A stretch of DNA of 36,765 bases from an uncultured Lachnospiraceae bacterium (GTDB lineage Bacteria > Bacillota > Clostridia > Lachnospirales > Lachnospiraceae), in the NCBI GenBank assembly GCA_947632515.1, contig CANRPO010000030.1:1-36765 (forward strand), in the 5' to 3' direction. The position numbers were made by a program, and so were the translations under genes. Shown in pieces: positions 8,039 through 15,902 of the stretch. Below the pieces are notes generated by a model. That model was given only the letters and a program-made list of their open reading frames with translations, was not told where the DNA came from and searched no databases. Numbering within the stretch: position 1 is the first letter of the stretch; every line of letters starts with the position of its first letter.

Positions 8039-9112
8039 TTAGGTGCAGGTGTCAGATACTATTCCAATCCCCATCTCCTCCAAAAACCGATCGGCGATTT
8101 TCGTCAGACTGTAGCTTTCTTTGATCCTTGCGCCGTTTGCGGACAGTCTGCGCGCGAGCGCAGGATCCCCGGCGATTTGCAGCATAGCCGCCGCCAGCGC
8201 CTCCGCGTCGCCGACGGGCGTCAACAGACCGTTTACCCCGTCCTCGATATAGGTGCGCGAGCCGCCCACGGGACAGTCCGTGGAGATGACGGGGACGCCC
8301 ATGGCGAGCGCCTCGATCATGGAATTGGAGATCCCTTCATAGTCTGACGACAGCACAAACATGGCGCTGTCCCATATCTCGTCCTGTACCCTATCCGAAA
8401 AACCTCTGAAAATCACGCAGCCGTCGATATGCAGTTCCTCCGCACGACGTTGCAGCATATCCTTCAACTCTCCCACTCCAAAAATATGGAGTTCATAGTC
8501 GGCATGCACCTGATGAAAAGCCGCGAACGCCTCAAGCAGCAGCCTGTGATTCTTCTGCGGCTGCAGCCTGCCCACGGAGACGATTCGTTTTTTCCGTTCT
8601 CCCAAAAAGGGCGCCGGCAAATCGTCCGCCACAGGATTTGGGATGACAACAGATTTCTTCCGAATATCTTCCGAGAAATACCGCTTTACCTCCTCCGTCT
8701 GCACCACCAGCTTTTGCGCATGACGATACGACCAATCCCGCAGCCTTTTCCCCGACATGCGGGACGGATCGTTGCGCTCCGACACGAGAAAGCTATGGGG
8801 AATACCCGCCGCGGCGATCACAGAGAAGATGCTCCCCCGCACAGAAAAGGAAAAGATATGGCAGCCTCGGTTCTCCCTGTAAAAGCGTCTCATATTGATA
8901 AGGCGTTTCAGTTGGATCAAAGGATTTCCGCGGGAGGCTTTTCCGGCGATAAACACCTCGATCCGCTCATCCAGCGGATAAGCCAGCCGATTCCCCGCAA
9001 ACAACAGTATTGCCGTGGGATATCCCCTCTTGGCGTATTCATTTGCAAGCATGGCTACGACGCGCTCTGAACCGCCGCCCGGCATATCCGGCAGAACAAA
9101 AACAATTTTCAT
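8039..9112 (-). CDS. GT4-family glycosyltransferase
   Basis: A 357-residue retaining glycosyltransferase with GT-B fold. The N-terminal acceptor domain opens with 'MKIVFVLPDMPGGGSERVV', where GGGSER is the glycine-rich loop of GT4 enzymes. The donor domain has 'IVSVGRLQPQKNHRLLLEAF' (~residues 183-202) and the EX7E motif in 'DYEGISNSMIEALAMGVPVI' (Glu ~258 and ~266). It would add a sugar from a nucleotide-sugar donor to a cell-surface glycan at the cytoplasmic membrane; donor and acceptor cannot be told. GAGGATAT precedes the ATG. It lies 21 bases after another GT4 gene and 61 bases before the MBOAT gene in the same operon. Confidence 0.92.
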   Translation of the reverse strand: MKIVFVLPDMPGGGSERVVAMLANEYAKRGYPTAILLFAGNRLAYPLDERIEVFIAGKASRGNPLIQLKRLINMRRFYRENRGCHIFSFSVRGSIFSVIAAAGIPHSFLVSERNDPSRMSGKRLRDWSYRHAQKLVVQTEEVKRYFSEDIRKKSVVIPNPVADDLPAPFLGERKKRIVSVGRLQPQKNHRLLLEAFAAFHQVHADYELHIFGVGELKDMLQRRAEELHIDGCVIFRGFSDRVQDEIWDSAMFVLSSDYEGISNSMIEALAMGVPVISTDCPVGGSRTYIEDGVNGLLTPVGDAEALAAAMLQIAGDPALARRLSANGARIKESYSLTKIADRFLEEMGIGIVSDTCT

Positions 9113-9133
9113 CTCTATCTATATCCTCATCGA

Positions 9134-10258
9134 TCATCCGTCAATTCGCTCTCTTTGGCACTGTAAAAATTGCTCGGCGCAATATCTGTTCGACAGTTTA
9201 TCGCGGTATGCCCTGCAGTTTGCCGCATACTCCGCATTGTTCCGACATATCTGAACAAGCGTTTCAGAGTCCCAGTCATCCGCAACGATGCCTAGCCGTT
9301 CCCGTTTGATATAAAACGCATTGTAGGGAACGGAGGTTGTCACCACAGGAGTGCCCGCCGCAATACTCTCGGAGATGGACACCATATTGTTGTCCCTCTC
9401 GGTGGACACAAGCAGCGCTTTTGCCGATGCCAGGATCGGAAACATCTCTTCGTGGGACAGTTTGCCGCAAAATATGACCGACTCAGTCAGTCCAATTTCT
9501 TGCACTTGTCTTTGCAGCGCCTCTTTCTCATCGCCGTCACCAATCACATACAGTTGATAGTCCCGGTTGCCATTTTCATAAAATAAGGCGAATTGTTTTA
9601 TCGTATTAGAGATTCTTTTACGCGGGATCAACTGCGACACTACGACAAATCGATTTTGTTTCGGCGCATCTTTGCCCTGTATCTGCAAAAGGTTGTCCAG
9701 CTTTTGCAGATCGATTCCATGGTCGATGACCGTGTCGCTTACATGACGCATAAATTGTCCGATAAACGCATGCGCGGCCTCGGAACGAGGGATCACATAG
9801 GCCTTTCGCATCAGGAATCGCGCTATGACGTGATACCAGAACAGGGACGGCAGTCTGTGCAGCATGCGGTTGTGTCCCGCCAGTTCATGCCAGACAACCG
9901 TCTTTTCGGGCAAAAGCCTTACCGCCGTATAGGAACACGGCGCGAAGACCTCGCTCGTGATGATGAGATCATATTCGCCGTGCTCCCTCAGATAGCCGCG
10001 CAGCGCCGGCATATAAGGGAAACATCGGGGCATAAACAATTTTTTACAGACTGTTTTCAGAAAGAGAACGGGGAAATCATATGCCTCATCCTTATCCGGC
10101 CGATAATCCCCGGCCGCGATCAGCGTAACCTGATGACCGCTCTGCACAAACCCCATCCCCAATGTGTAGATCATGGTGTCCTTGATGGAAGAAACCTTCG
10201 GGATGGTATTCCTCTCCGCCGTATACAGGATAGGATTGACGATCAGAATATTGCTCAT
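9134..10258 (-). CDS. GT4-family glycosyltransferase
   Basis: A 374-residue GT-B glycosyltransferase. The N-terminal domain has 'SSIKDTMIYTLGMGFVQSGH' and the donor domain 'FVVVSQLIPRKRISNTIKQF' followed by 'DYQLYVIGDGDEKEALQRQV'. The nucleotide-sugar motif reads 'DNNMVSISESIAAGTPVV', with Asp where the first Glu of EX7E normally stands; the second Glu is kept. Activity is plausible but the substitution is worth noting. The gene starts 3 bases after the AI-2E permease stop and its ribosome binding site lies inside that gene, so the two are coupled. Confidence 0.88.
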   Translation of the reverse strand: MSNILIVNPILYTAERNTIPKVSSIKDTMIYTLGMGFVQSGHQVTLIAAGDYRPDKDEAYDFPVLFLKTVCKKLFMPRCFPYMPALRGYLREHGEYDLIITSEVFAPCSYTAVRLLPEKTVVWHELAGHNRMLHRLPSLFWYHVIARFLMRKAYVIPRSEAAHAFIGQFMRHVSDTVIDHGIDLQKLDNLLQIQGKDAPKQNRFVVVSQLIPRKRISNTIKQFALFYENGNRDYQLYVIGDGDEKEALQRQVQEIGLTESVIFCGKLSHEEMFPILASAKALLVSTERDNNMVSISESIAAGTPVVTTSVPYNAFYIKRERLGIVADDWDSETLVQICRNNAEYAANCRAYRDKLSNRYCAEQFLQCQRERIDG

Positions 10259-10261
10259 GCG

Positions 10262-11575
10262 TTACTGCCGCTCCTCTTTCCCGGAATCGGCTTTCTTCCT
10301 GCCAAGCCGTTTTATCTGTTTTTCCCCGCTTGGCCGAACATATTCGTTAAACCGGCTGTCTTCGTCGATACTCCCCACAGTGAGATACGGCTCCGTGGAT
10401 GTAGGCAGTCCTTTCTTCCTCAGGAAACGGTTCACAAGCGCCCTGACGCCTGCGTAGAACACCGCGAAGATCGGCACGCCTACCACCATGCCGAGCACGC
10501 CGAACAGGCCGCCGAATATGGTGATGGCAAAGATGACCCAGAACCCGGAAAGCCCTGTGGAGTCGCCCAGAATTTTCGGGCCGAGGATATTGCCGTCAAA
10601 CTGCTGGATGACCAAGATCAGTATGATAAAATACAACGCCTGTATCGGATCGACCATCAGCACGAGCAGCGCGCTCGGCACGCCGCCGATCCAGGGCCCA
10701 AAAAACGGAATGATATTCGTCACGCCCACGATCACGCTCACCAGTATCGCGTAGGGCGTTCCGATAATCGTCGTACAGACAAAACAGATGATGCCGATGA
10801 TGATGGAATCCACGATCTTACCGCCGATAAATCCGATGAAGGTGCTGTGGATAAAGCGGAAGTTGGCGATCACCTCATTGCCCGTCTTGCGGTCAAAGAG
10901 CGCGTACGCGATCTTCTTCGCCTGTCCGGCGAACTTCTCCTTGCTGCCAAGCACATAGATCGAGATGATAAACCCGATCACAAAATTCCACAGGGCTTTA
11001 AAAATACCGATCACGCTGGAGGACAGCGTCTTGATCAGATTCTGGACGTTGGGGAGCAGATTGCTGTTGACATAGTCCAGTATTTTGGAAGAATACTGAT
11101 CGATCAGCGAATTTACGACCTGCTCCAGATCAGGATTGTTCTTCATGAGTCCCATCGCCCAGTTGTTCAGATTGTTGATATACATGGGAAACTGAAAAAT
11201 AATGCTCTGGATGCTGCGAACCAGTTCCGGGATGATCAGCCCGAAAAATTCATAGAGGATCACCAGAACGAGCACAATCGTCGCCAATATGGAAAGGCTT
11301 CTTATTCGACGCTTGTTTTTGGGCGTCATCGGCTGTTTTGTTTTCACATAAAGCGGCCGGATAATGCAGCTTTCTATCTTATTCAGCACCGGCGTCATCA
11401 GATACGCTATCACAAAGCCGTCAATGACCGGCATTGCTATGCCCACAAAAATCCCCATTGCACTGGATAAATTTGAACTGTGAAACAAAATATAATAAAA
11501 CAGTATGCTCGCCGCGACCACGAGAAACGCCGTGATACCCCAATACAGATATTTCTTGTCAAATTTGAATTTCAT
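10262..11575 (-). CDS. AI-2E family transporter (PerM/YueF-like)
   Basis: A 437-residue polytopic membrane protein. Hydrophobic segments near the N-terminus (about 10-60 and 95-120) are followed by a soluble stretch 'LVRSIQSIIFQFPMYINNLN' to ~200, and then by the C-terminal membrane block with 'GIICFVCTTIIGTPYAILVS', 'VTNIIPFFGPWIGGVPSALL' and 'GDSTGLSGFWVIFAITIFGG', which define the AI-2E transporter family. Members export small molecules or ions (AI-2, Na+/H+ exchange in some), and the substrate is usually unknown. The basic C-terminal tail is cytoplasmic. It is the first gene of the leftward glycan operon; its ribosome binding site (GGGG) is mediocre. Confidence 0.9.
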   Translation of the reverse strand: MKFKFDKKYLYWGITAFLVVAASILFYYILFHSSNLSSAMGIFVGIAMPVIDGFVIAYLMTPVLNKIESCIIRPLYVKTKQPMTPKNKRRIRSLSILATIVLVLVILYEFFGLIIPELVRSIQSIIFQFPMYINNLNNWAMGLMKNNPDLEQVVNSLIDQYSSKILDYVNSNLLPNVQNLIKTLSSSVIGIFKALWNFVIGFIISIYVLGSKEKFAGQAKKIAYALFDRKTGNEVIANFRFIHSTFIGFIGGKIVDSIIIGIICFVCTTIIGTPYAILVSVIVGVTNIIPFFGPWIGGVPSALLVLMVDPIQALYFIILILVIQQFDGNILGPKILGDSTGLSGFWVIFAITIFGGLFGVLGMVVGVPIFAVFYAGVRALVNRFLRKKGLPTSTEPYLTVGSIDEDSRFNEYVRPSGEKQIKRLGRKKADSGKEERQ

Positions 11576-11610
11576 GTACTTTAACCCCGCGCCTTGAAAT
11601 ATTTATTTCA

Positions 11611-11616
11611 ATTATA
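11611..11616 (-). promoter_or_regulatory. Extended -10 promoter of the AI-2E/glycan operon
   Basis: Minus-strand TGG-TATAAT about 36 bases upstream of the ATG. No good -35 is seen at 17 bases, so the extended -10 would have to carry recognition. Confidence 0.5.
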
Positions 11617-11656
11617 CCATTTTTTTCTTAATCTGCATTATATTTTTAAAATTTAG

Positions 11657-11685
11657 ATGCCAATGACCCAAATATTTTGTATAAT
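11657..11685 (+). promoter_or_regulatory. Promoter of the tyrosine recombinase gene
   Basis: ATGCCA (11657-11662), 17 bases, TATAAT (11680-11685). Because this -10 overlaps an upstream in-frame ATG at 11677, it argues for translation starting at 11740. Confidence 0.55.
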
Positions 11686-11739
11686 AGATGCAGCAAATTC
11701 TACCGCTGTTCAGGGCGGTGGATCGGAAGGTTGGAAATT

Positions 11740-12801
11740 ATGAAGGACAGCAACAACACCAATTATCACGACCGGCAGAATATTGAAAATGTGGAGAAAA
11801 TGCGCGAAGTTGTGGCTACACTGCCTTCCTTCTGCAAGCAGTTCTTCCGCGGCATCACCGAGTACACGTCCGCCAGGACGCGCCTCGCTTACGCCTACGA
11901 TATTCGCGTTTTTTTTGAGTTCTTACACGAGGCGAACAGTTATTGTCACAGCATGGAGATCACAGAGTTTCCGTTGTCCCTATTGGACATGATCACGAGG
12001 GAGGATATTGAAGAATACACCGAATATCTCTCCTATTATAAAAAAGACGGCAGGATCTATACCAACGACGAGCGCGGCAAGAAGAGAAAGCTTTGCTCTC
12101 TCAGAAGTTTCTACAACTATTTTTTTCAATCGGAACTGATCAAGAGCAATCCCGCGCAGCTCGTCCCGCTTCCCAAACTGCACGACAAGGAGATCGTTCG
12201 TCTGGATGTTGACGAAGTTGCCATCCTGCTGGACCAGGTGGAGGACGGCACGGGTCTGACCGCCGCACAGCAGCGCTTTCATAGGGTAACTAAAACGAGG
12301 GACGTCGCTCTGCTCACTCTCCTGCTCGGAACCGGTATCCGCGTTTCCGAGTGCGTCGGCCTCGACATCGGAGATGTGGATTTTAAGAACAACGGTATTA
12401 AGATACGGCGAAAAGGCGGTTACGAGTCGGTGATCTACTTCGGCGACGAAGTGGAGGCGGCCCTTCGCGATTATCTGGAGGAGCGCCACCATATGATTCC
12501 CCTCACCGGGCACGAGAACGCTCTTTTTTTATCCATGCAGAACCGCAGGATCTCCGTCCGCGCTGTGGAGAATATGGTCAAAAAATATTCCGCCACCGTC
12601 ACAAGCCTCAAAAAGATCACGCCCCACAAGCTCAGAAGTACCTACGGTACCTCGCTGTACCGCGAGACAGGGGACATCTATCTGGTCGCCGACGTTCTCG
12701 GTCATAAAGACGTCAATACCACCAAAAAGCACTATGCGGCCTTGGAGGACGAACGCCGCCGCAGCGCCGCAAACAAAGTAAAACTCCGCGAGAAAAAATA
12801 A
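11740..12801 (+). CDS. Xer-like tyrosine recombinase
   Basis: A 353-residue tyrosine site-specific recombinase. An N-terminal core-binding (SAM-like) domain spans about 30-135, and the catalytic domain contains R201 in 'GTGIRVSECVGLDIGD', K225 in 'KIRRKGGYES', H296 and R299 in 'PHKLRSTYGT', H322 in 'LGHKDVNTTKKHY' and the nucleophile Y332. It resembles chromosomal XerC/XerD-type enzymes more than phage integrases. No attachment sites or phage genes are nearby and it adjoins lexA, so a housekeeping role such as dimer resolution is likely, though XerC versus XerD cannot be decided. The start at 11740 has GGAAGG about 9 bases upstream; the longer frame from 11677 would begin inside the promoter. 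Confidence 0.88.
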   Translation: MKDSNNTNYHDRQNIENVEKMREVVATLPSFCKQFFRGITEYTSARTRLAYAYDIRVFFEFLHEANSYCHSMEITEFPLSLLDMITREDIEEYTEYLSYYKKDGRIYTNDERGKKRKLCSLRSFYNYFFQSELIKSNPAQLVPLPKLHDKEIVRLDVDEVAILLDQVEDGTGLTAAQQRFHRVTKTRDVALLTLLLGTGIRVSECVGLDIGDVDFKNNGIKIRRKGGYESVIYFGDEVEAALRDYLEERHHMIPLTGHENALFLSMQNRRISVRAVENMVKKYSATVTSLKKITPHKLRSTYGTSLYRETGDIYLVADVLGHKDVNTTKKHYAALEDERRRSAANKVKLREKK

Positions 12802-12825
12802 CGTATCTACATTCGGAAGATCCAA

Positions 12826-12875
12826 AAGAAACCTTCTCCGCCGCCCGGTCATGGCACGACAGCCGAAGGTTTCTT
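12826..12875. terminator. Long-stem hairpin between the recombinase and the LysM gene
   Basis: AAGAAACCTTC (12826-12836) pairs perfectly with GAAGGTTTCTT (12865-12875) over a 28-base loop. T-rich sequence follows the stem on both strands, so it may end the recombinase transcript and the converging yneA-like transcript. Confidence 0.5.
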
Positions 12876-13000
12876 CTGTTCTCTCCTTCTATCTCAAATC
12901 CCACCCTATGCGAGATCACTACCGCCGAAAATCATCCCCTCTCAGCTGCGCATCCGGATGAACGTCAGGGACACGATGCCATGCCGCAATACAGGCCGCA

Positions 13001-13399
13001 TCACTCTACAAATTCGCCGCCGTAATACGGTACGATCAGATACTCGCCATAGCGGATCGTATCGTCCGGCAATGCGTTCACACGTTTTACTTCCTCAATA
13101 TAGTCTTCAACAGAGTCATAGTGCTCCCCGTCCATGTACTGCTCCGCGATGGACCAGAGCGTATCGTTGTTCGAGACGGCTACGCTCTTATAGTATTTGT
13201 AAGAAATTTCCGTGGAATCGTCCTTCGCGTTGGCCCGGAAACCGCTCAGCGATATGGAACAGGTGACGATCAGGCATATGGTCATGACCAAAATAAGAAA
13301 ATTTTTCTTCATCTCCCGCTGTCTCCTGATGCGATTTTTCATAATTCTTCTCTCGCTTCGCACATCTTCTATTCTCATATGGCGCATATTATTATACAT
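13001..13399 (-). CDS. YneA-like LysM protein, SOS-induced cell-division inhibitor candidate
   Basis: About 132 residues from the ATG at 13399 (GGGG 6 bases upstream); the frame continues 16 codons further but across less likely signals. A basic N-terminus is followed by one membrane segment ('FLILVMTICLIVTCSISLSG') and an external LysM domain 'YKSVAVSNNDTLWSIAEQYM' to 'EYLIVPYY'. This layout and the position back-to-back with lexA match YneA of Bacilli, which halts division during DNA damage. A consensus promoter with LexA-box-like sites lies directly upstream, so damage induction is expected. The role is inferred from context and domain order, not from close identity. Confidence 0.8.
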   Translation of the reverse strand: MYNNMRHMRIEDVRSERRIMKNRIRRQREMKKNFLILVMTICLIVTCSISLSGFRANAKDDSTEISYKYYKSVAVSNNDTLWSIAEQYMDGEHYDSVEDYIEEVKRVNALPDDTIRYGEYLIVPYYGGEFVE

Positions 13400-13440
13400 A
13401 ACGTTCCCCTTATCCTTTCTCCACACCAGAACGTGTGTTG

Positions 13441-13454
13441 CGAACAAATGTTCT
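13441..13454. promoter_or_regulatory. LexA box 1
   Basis: CGAACAAATGTTCT fits the Gram-positive LexA consensus CGAAC-N4-GTTYN and contains the palindrome GAAC-N4-GTTC. It lies just downstream of the -10 of the yneA-like promoter, where LexA would block transcription. Confidence 0.8.
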
Positions 13455-13464
13455 TTATGCTTGT

Positions 13465-13493
13465 ATTATATCGAACGTATTTTCGGATGTCAA
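13465..13493 (-). promoter_or_regulatory. Consensus promoter of the yneA-like gene with LexA box 2 in its spacer
   Basis: TTGACA (13488-13493), exactly 17 bases, TATAAT (13465-13470): both hexamers are perfect consensus. The spacer contains CGAACGTATTTTCG (13472-13485), a LexA box with one arm imperfect. A strong promoter covered by repressor sites is what a tightly shut SOS gene needs. Confidence 0.85.
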
Positions 13494-13512
13494 TACTTTT
13501 TCGGTGAAAAAT

Positions 13513-13526
13513 CGAACAAATATTCT
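13513..13526. promoter_or_regulatory. LexA box 3 (imperfect), lexA side
   Basis: CGAACAAATATTCT repeats box 1 with a single change in the right arm. It lies about 10 bases upstream of the lexA -35, fitting autoregulation. Confidence 0.6.
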
Positions 13527-13536
13527 GAATATATGT

Positions 13537-13565
13537 TTGCTTTTTGCGTTCGCCTATGCTATAAT
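13537..13565 (+). promoter_or_regulatory. lexA promoter
   Basis: TTGCTT (13537-13542), 17 bases, TATAAT (13560-13565) with extended -10 TGC. The transcript would carry a GC-rich leader of about 150 bases (13572-13722) that can fold TTTCCC (about 13617) with GGGAAA (about 13643); no gene is seen in it. Confidence 0.7.
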
Positions 13566-13722
13566 CTATTAAGAAATCTATCCGCCGGTCGGCCCTCGCG
13601 CTAACGTTGAGCATGCTTTCCCGCCGAGATATAGGCGCGCATGGGGAAACGGCTGGCGCGATGACAGCGCACAATAGAAACCATAGAAAACAATGGAAAT
13701 AGAAAGGATAGGGATATTGCTT

Positions 13723-14340
13723 ATGGGATATGGTAAGATCACTTCGAAACAGCAGCAGATTCTTGATTATATCAAATCCGAGATCTTGAAACGCGGCTAT
13801 CCGCCCGCGGTTCGTGAGATCTGCGAGGCCGTCAACCTCAAATCGACCTCCTCCGTTCACTCTCATCTCGAGACGCTGGAGAAAAACGGTTATATCAGAC
13901 GAGATCCCACGAAACCGCGCGCAATCGAGATCTGCGACGATAATTTTCAGATGGTGCGCACGGAGATGGTGTCCATTCCCGTTGTGGGCCGCGTGGCTGC
14001 GGGAGAACCGATCCTTGCTGAGCAGAACATCGAGAGCTACTTCCCCGTTCCCGCCGACATGGTGCCCAACGGCGAATCTTTTGCGCTGAAGGTCAAGGGT
14101 GATTCCATGATCAATGTAGGGATCTATAACGGCGACCAGATTTTTGTAAAATGCTGCCGGACCGCAAACAACGGCGATACCGTCGTGGCCCTGATCGATG
14201 ATTCCGCCACGGTTAAGACCTTTTACAAGGAGAACGGTCATATCCGTTTACAGCCTGAGAATGATTCCATGGATCCGATCATCGTCGATGACTGCCAAAT
14301 TTTGGGAAAAGTGTTCGGCGTGTTCAGACTGTATCGCTAA
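13723..14340 (+). CDS. lexA: LexA, SOS-response repressor/autoprotease
   Basis: A 205-residue LexA from the ATG at 13723 ([18 protein letters not shown]), matching the usual length; an ATG ten codons upstream lacks family sequence. Residues ~1-70 form the winged-helix domain ('[20 protein letters not shown]' is the recognition region). The self-cleavage site is A93-G94 in 'VAAGEP', the nucleophile S128 in 'GDSM', and the general base K165 in 'TVKTF'. RecA filaments trigger cleavage and derepress the regulon, which should include its divergent neighbour. Three LexA-box-like sites lie between the two genes. Confidence 0.97.
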   Translation: MGYGKITSKQQQILDYIKSEILKRGYPPAVREICEAVNLKSTSSVHSHLETLEKNGYIRRDPTKPRAIEICDDNFQMVRTEMVSIPVVGRVAAGEPILAEQNIESYFPVPADMVPNGESFALKVKGDSMINVGIYNGDQIFVKCCRTANNGDTVVALIDDSATVKTFYKENGHIRLQPENDSMDPIIVDDCQILGKVFGVFRLYR

Positions 14341-14384
14341 GTTGGTATATTTTCCAGTATAGCGGATCGATCGCAAGGCATAAT

Positions 14385-14446
14385 AATAGTAACTGTCCGG
14401 CGCAGCGTTTGATAAACTGTGCCAAAGGCAGTTACTATTTTGCTTT
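14385..14446 (+). terminator. Branched terminator after lexA
   Basis: AATAGTAACTG (14385-14395) pairs with CAGTTACTATT (14429-14439), and an inner hairpin GGCGCAG/CTGTGCC sits in the loop; TTTGCTTT follows. Unusually long for a simple terminator. Confidence 0.65.
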
Positions 14447-14520
14447 ATATAAGTTCTTATGACAGAATATTATAGGCAGACAGTAGTCCTGAAGGTTCCT
14501 AAGAAAGGGGGAAAAGAAAC

Positions 14521-14742
14521 ATGAAAAATAAAGGTTTGGATTGCCTGGCCCTGACGATTGCCATTATCGGTGCTATTAACTGGGGGTTAATCGGTCTTTT
14601 CAGTTTTGACCTCGTGGCATTTGTATTCGGTAATATGTCATGGCTTTCAAGGATCATCTATGCGCTGGTAGGTATCGCCGGTCTTTATATCATCACCTTC
14701 TATATGTATGCGGGTGGAGAGACAAAAGAGGCGAACTCGTAG
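14521..14742 (+). CDS. DUF378 family small membrane protein (YuzA-like)
   Basis: A 73-residue protein with two membrane segments: 'LALTIAIIGAINWGLIGLF', containing the GAINWGL signature of DUF378, and 'IIYALVGIAGLYIITFYMYA'. The function is unknown. A strong GGGGG ribosome binding site precedes the ATG. The gene stands alone between the lexA terminator and its own terminator; no convincing promoter was found in the 75 bases before it. Confidence 0.9.
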   Translation: MKNKGLDCLALTIAIIGAINWGLIGLFSFDLVAFVFGNMSWLSRIIYALVGIAGLYIITFYMYAGGETKEANS

Positions 14743-14760
14743 CCTGCCGCAAAGACAGAG

Positions 14761-14798
14761 AAAGCCGGCACTGCTTGTTAAGCGGTGTCGGCTTTTTT
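14761..14798. terminator. Strong, probably bidirectional terminator
   Basis: AAGCCGGCACTGCTT pairs with AAGCGGTGTCGGCTT around GTT, followed by TTTT on the plus strand; the minus strand also continues into TTTCTCT. It separates the DUF378 gene from the converging rsfS operon. Confidence 0.85.
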
Positions 14799-14832
14799 GT
14801 GTCATGCCGCAGGAATCATCCTCCCATCACTT

Positions 14833-15180
14833 TCAAAGATTTTCCGGCTCGATCATCTTCCCGTCGCGCCAGATACGCTCCAAATCGTAAAATAGGCGGT
14901 TCTCCCTGTCAAAGATGTGGACGATCACATCTCGGAAATCGAGGAGTACCCAGTTGGCGTTGTCGTAGCCCTCCACCTGCTTAAGCTGTACGCCCGCTCT
15001 TCCCAGCGTCTCCTCCACATGGTCGGACAGTGTCTGGATCTGGCTGCGGTTCGTGCCGCTTACAATAATAAAGTAGTCGGCTATGACAGACACCTCGCTG
15101 ATGTCGATCACCTTGATGTCCTCCGCCTTCTTATCTTCCAACGCCGTGATAGCCAGCTTTGCGATATCCTTACTGTTCAT
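14833..15180 (-). CDS. rsfS: Ribosome silencing factor RsfS
   Basis: A 115-residue RsfS (Iojap) protein. The conserved core 'DYFIIVSGTNRSQIQTLSDH' (residues ~35-54) and 'WVLLDFRDVIVHIFDRENRL' (~77-96) are both present. It binds L14 on the large subunit and blocks subunit joining when nutrients run out. It is the last gene of the rplU operon in the standard Firmicutes order after nadD and yqeK, about 98 bases past yqeK, and is followed by a terminator. Confidence 0.96.
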   Translation of the reverse strand: MNSKDIAKLAITALEDKKAEDIKVIDISEVSVIADYFIIVSGTNRSQIQTLSDHVEETLGRAGVQLKQVEGYDNANWVLLDFRDVIVHIFDRENRLFYDLERIWRDGKMIEPENL

Positions 15181-15278
15181 GTCTCGTGTTCCTTTCTGAT
15201 CCTGTATTTTTATTCCCGCCTGCAGCGGGCCAAGCGGCGTGTCTGCATGTCCGTTTGACGACTGCCGCGGCGGATTGC

Positions 15279-15902
15279 CTATGGACTTTCCGCAGACTGC
15301 CCATCCTGTCTGTAAAAGTCGTATGTAGTCCGGGTCATCGGGTCCACGCTGCCGCCCTTCTCCTGAAGATAGGCCAGCGTATCGCCGAGAATATTGCGCA
15401 GCGTCTCGTCCGGATCGCGGTACGCCATACGCCTGATCTGCGTGAGTCTGTCTGTCTGCGCGTCTTTGCCGGTCTTCTTCGCACGGCGCCGTCCCGGTTC
15501 GATGTAATCTGCAATGTAAATGATTTTTTCCAGCGTGCTCATGTGCGGCCTGCCCGTAGTGTGATAGCTGATCGCATTCAGGATGTCCTCGTCCGTGATA
15601 CCGTAAGTTATCCGCGCCATAACGCTGCCCGCTTTGGCGTGCAGCAGCGGGGAATCCTTCGCCGCCTCCATCTTGGAAAGCGGCAGATGATACTTCTCAC
15701 AGAGCGCTGTCTGTTTTTTGTGGCTCAGGCATTTCGCACAGTCGTGCAGCATGCCTGCGACCAGCGCTTTCTCCACGTCAGCCCCGTGTACCGCGGCAAG
15801 GTTCGCGGCGGTGTAAGCCACGCTCAGCGTGTGTTCGTACCGTTTGGCCTCCAGCGTTCTTCTCATCTGTCTTCGGAGCTTGTCAAGATCCGGCGTCTTC
15901 AT
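15279..15902 (-). CDS. yqeK: YqeK, HD-domain symmetrical Ap4A hydrolase
   Basis: A 207-residue HD-superfamily hydrolase. The metal ligands are visible: His in 'KRYEHTLSVA', the HD pair in 'GMLHDCAKCL', His in 'SYHTTGRPHMS' and Asp in 'IIYIADYIEPGR'. The Firmicutes YqeK family hydrolyses diadenosine tetraphosphate to two ADP. Its start overlaps the nadD stop by four bases (ATGA), so the two are translationally coupled. The length is normal for the family. Confidence 0.94.
   Translation of the reverse strand: MKTPDLDKLRRQMRRTLEAKRYEHTLSVAYTAANLAAVHGADVEKALVAGMLHDCAKCLSHKKQTALCEKYHLPLSKMEAAKDSPLLHAKAGSVMARITYGITDEDILNAISYHTTGRPHMSTLEKIIYIADYIEPGRRRAKKTGKDAQTDRLTQIRRMAYRDPDETLRNILGDTLAYLQEKGGSVDPMTRTTYDFYRQDGQSAESP

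Noticed and set aside
9593..11470. A 625-codon open frame on the plus strand.
   Set aside because: It is antisense to the GT4 and AI-2E genes, is rich in His, Arg and Asp without any domain, and has no ribosome binding site.
11677..11739. An upstream in-frame start for the tyrosine recombinase.
   Set aside because: It overlaps the -10 box TATAAT at 11680-11685, so it would not be on the transcript.
11740..12801. The tyrosine recombinase as the integrase of a mobile element.
   Set aside because: No attachment repeats, tRNA gene, excisionase or phage genes are near; it lies in a housekeeping neighbourhood and looks Xer-like.
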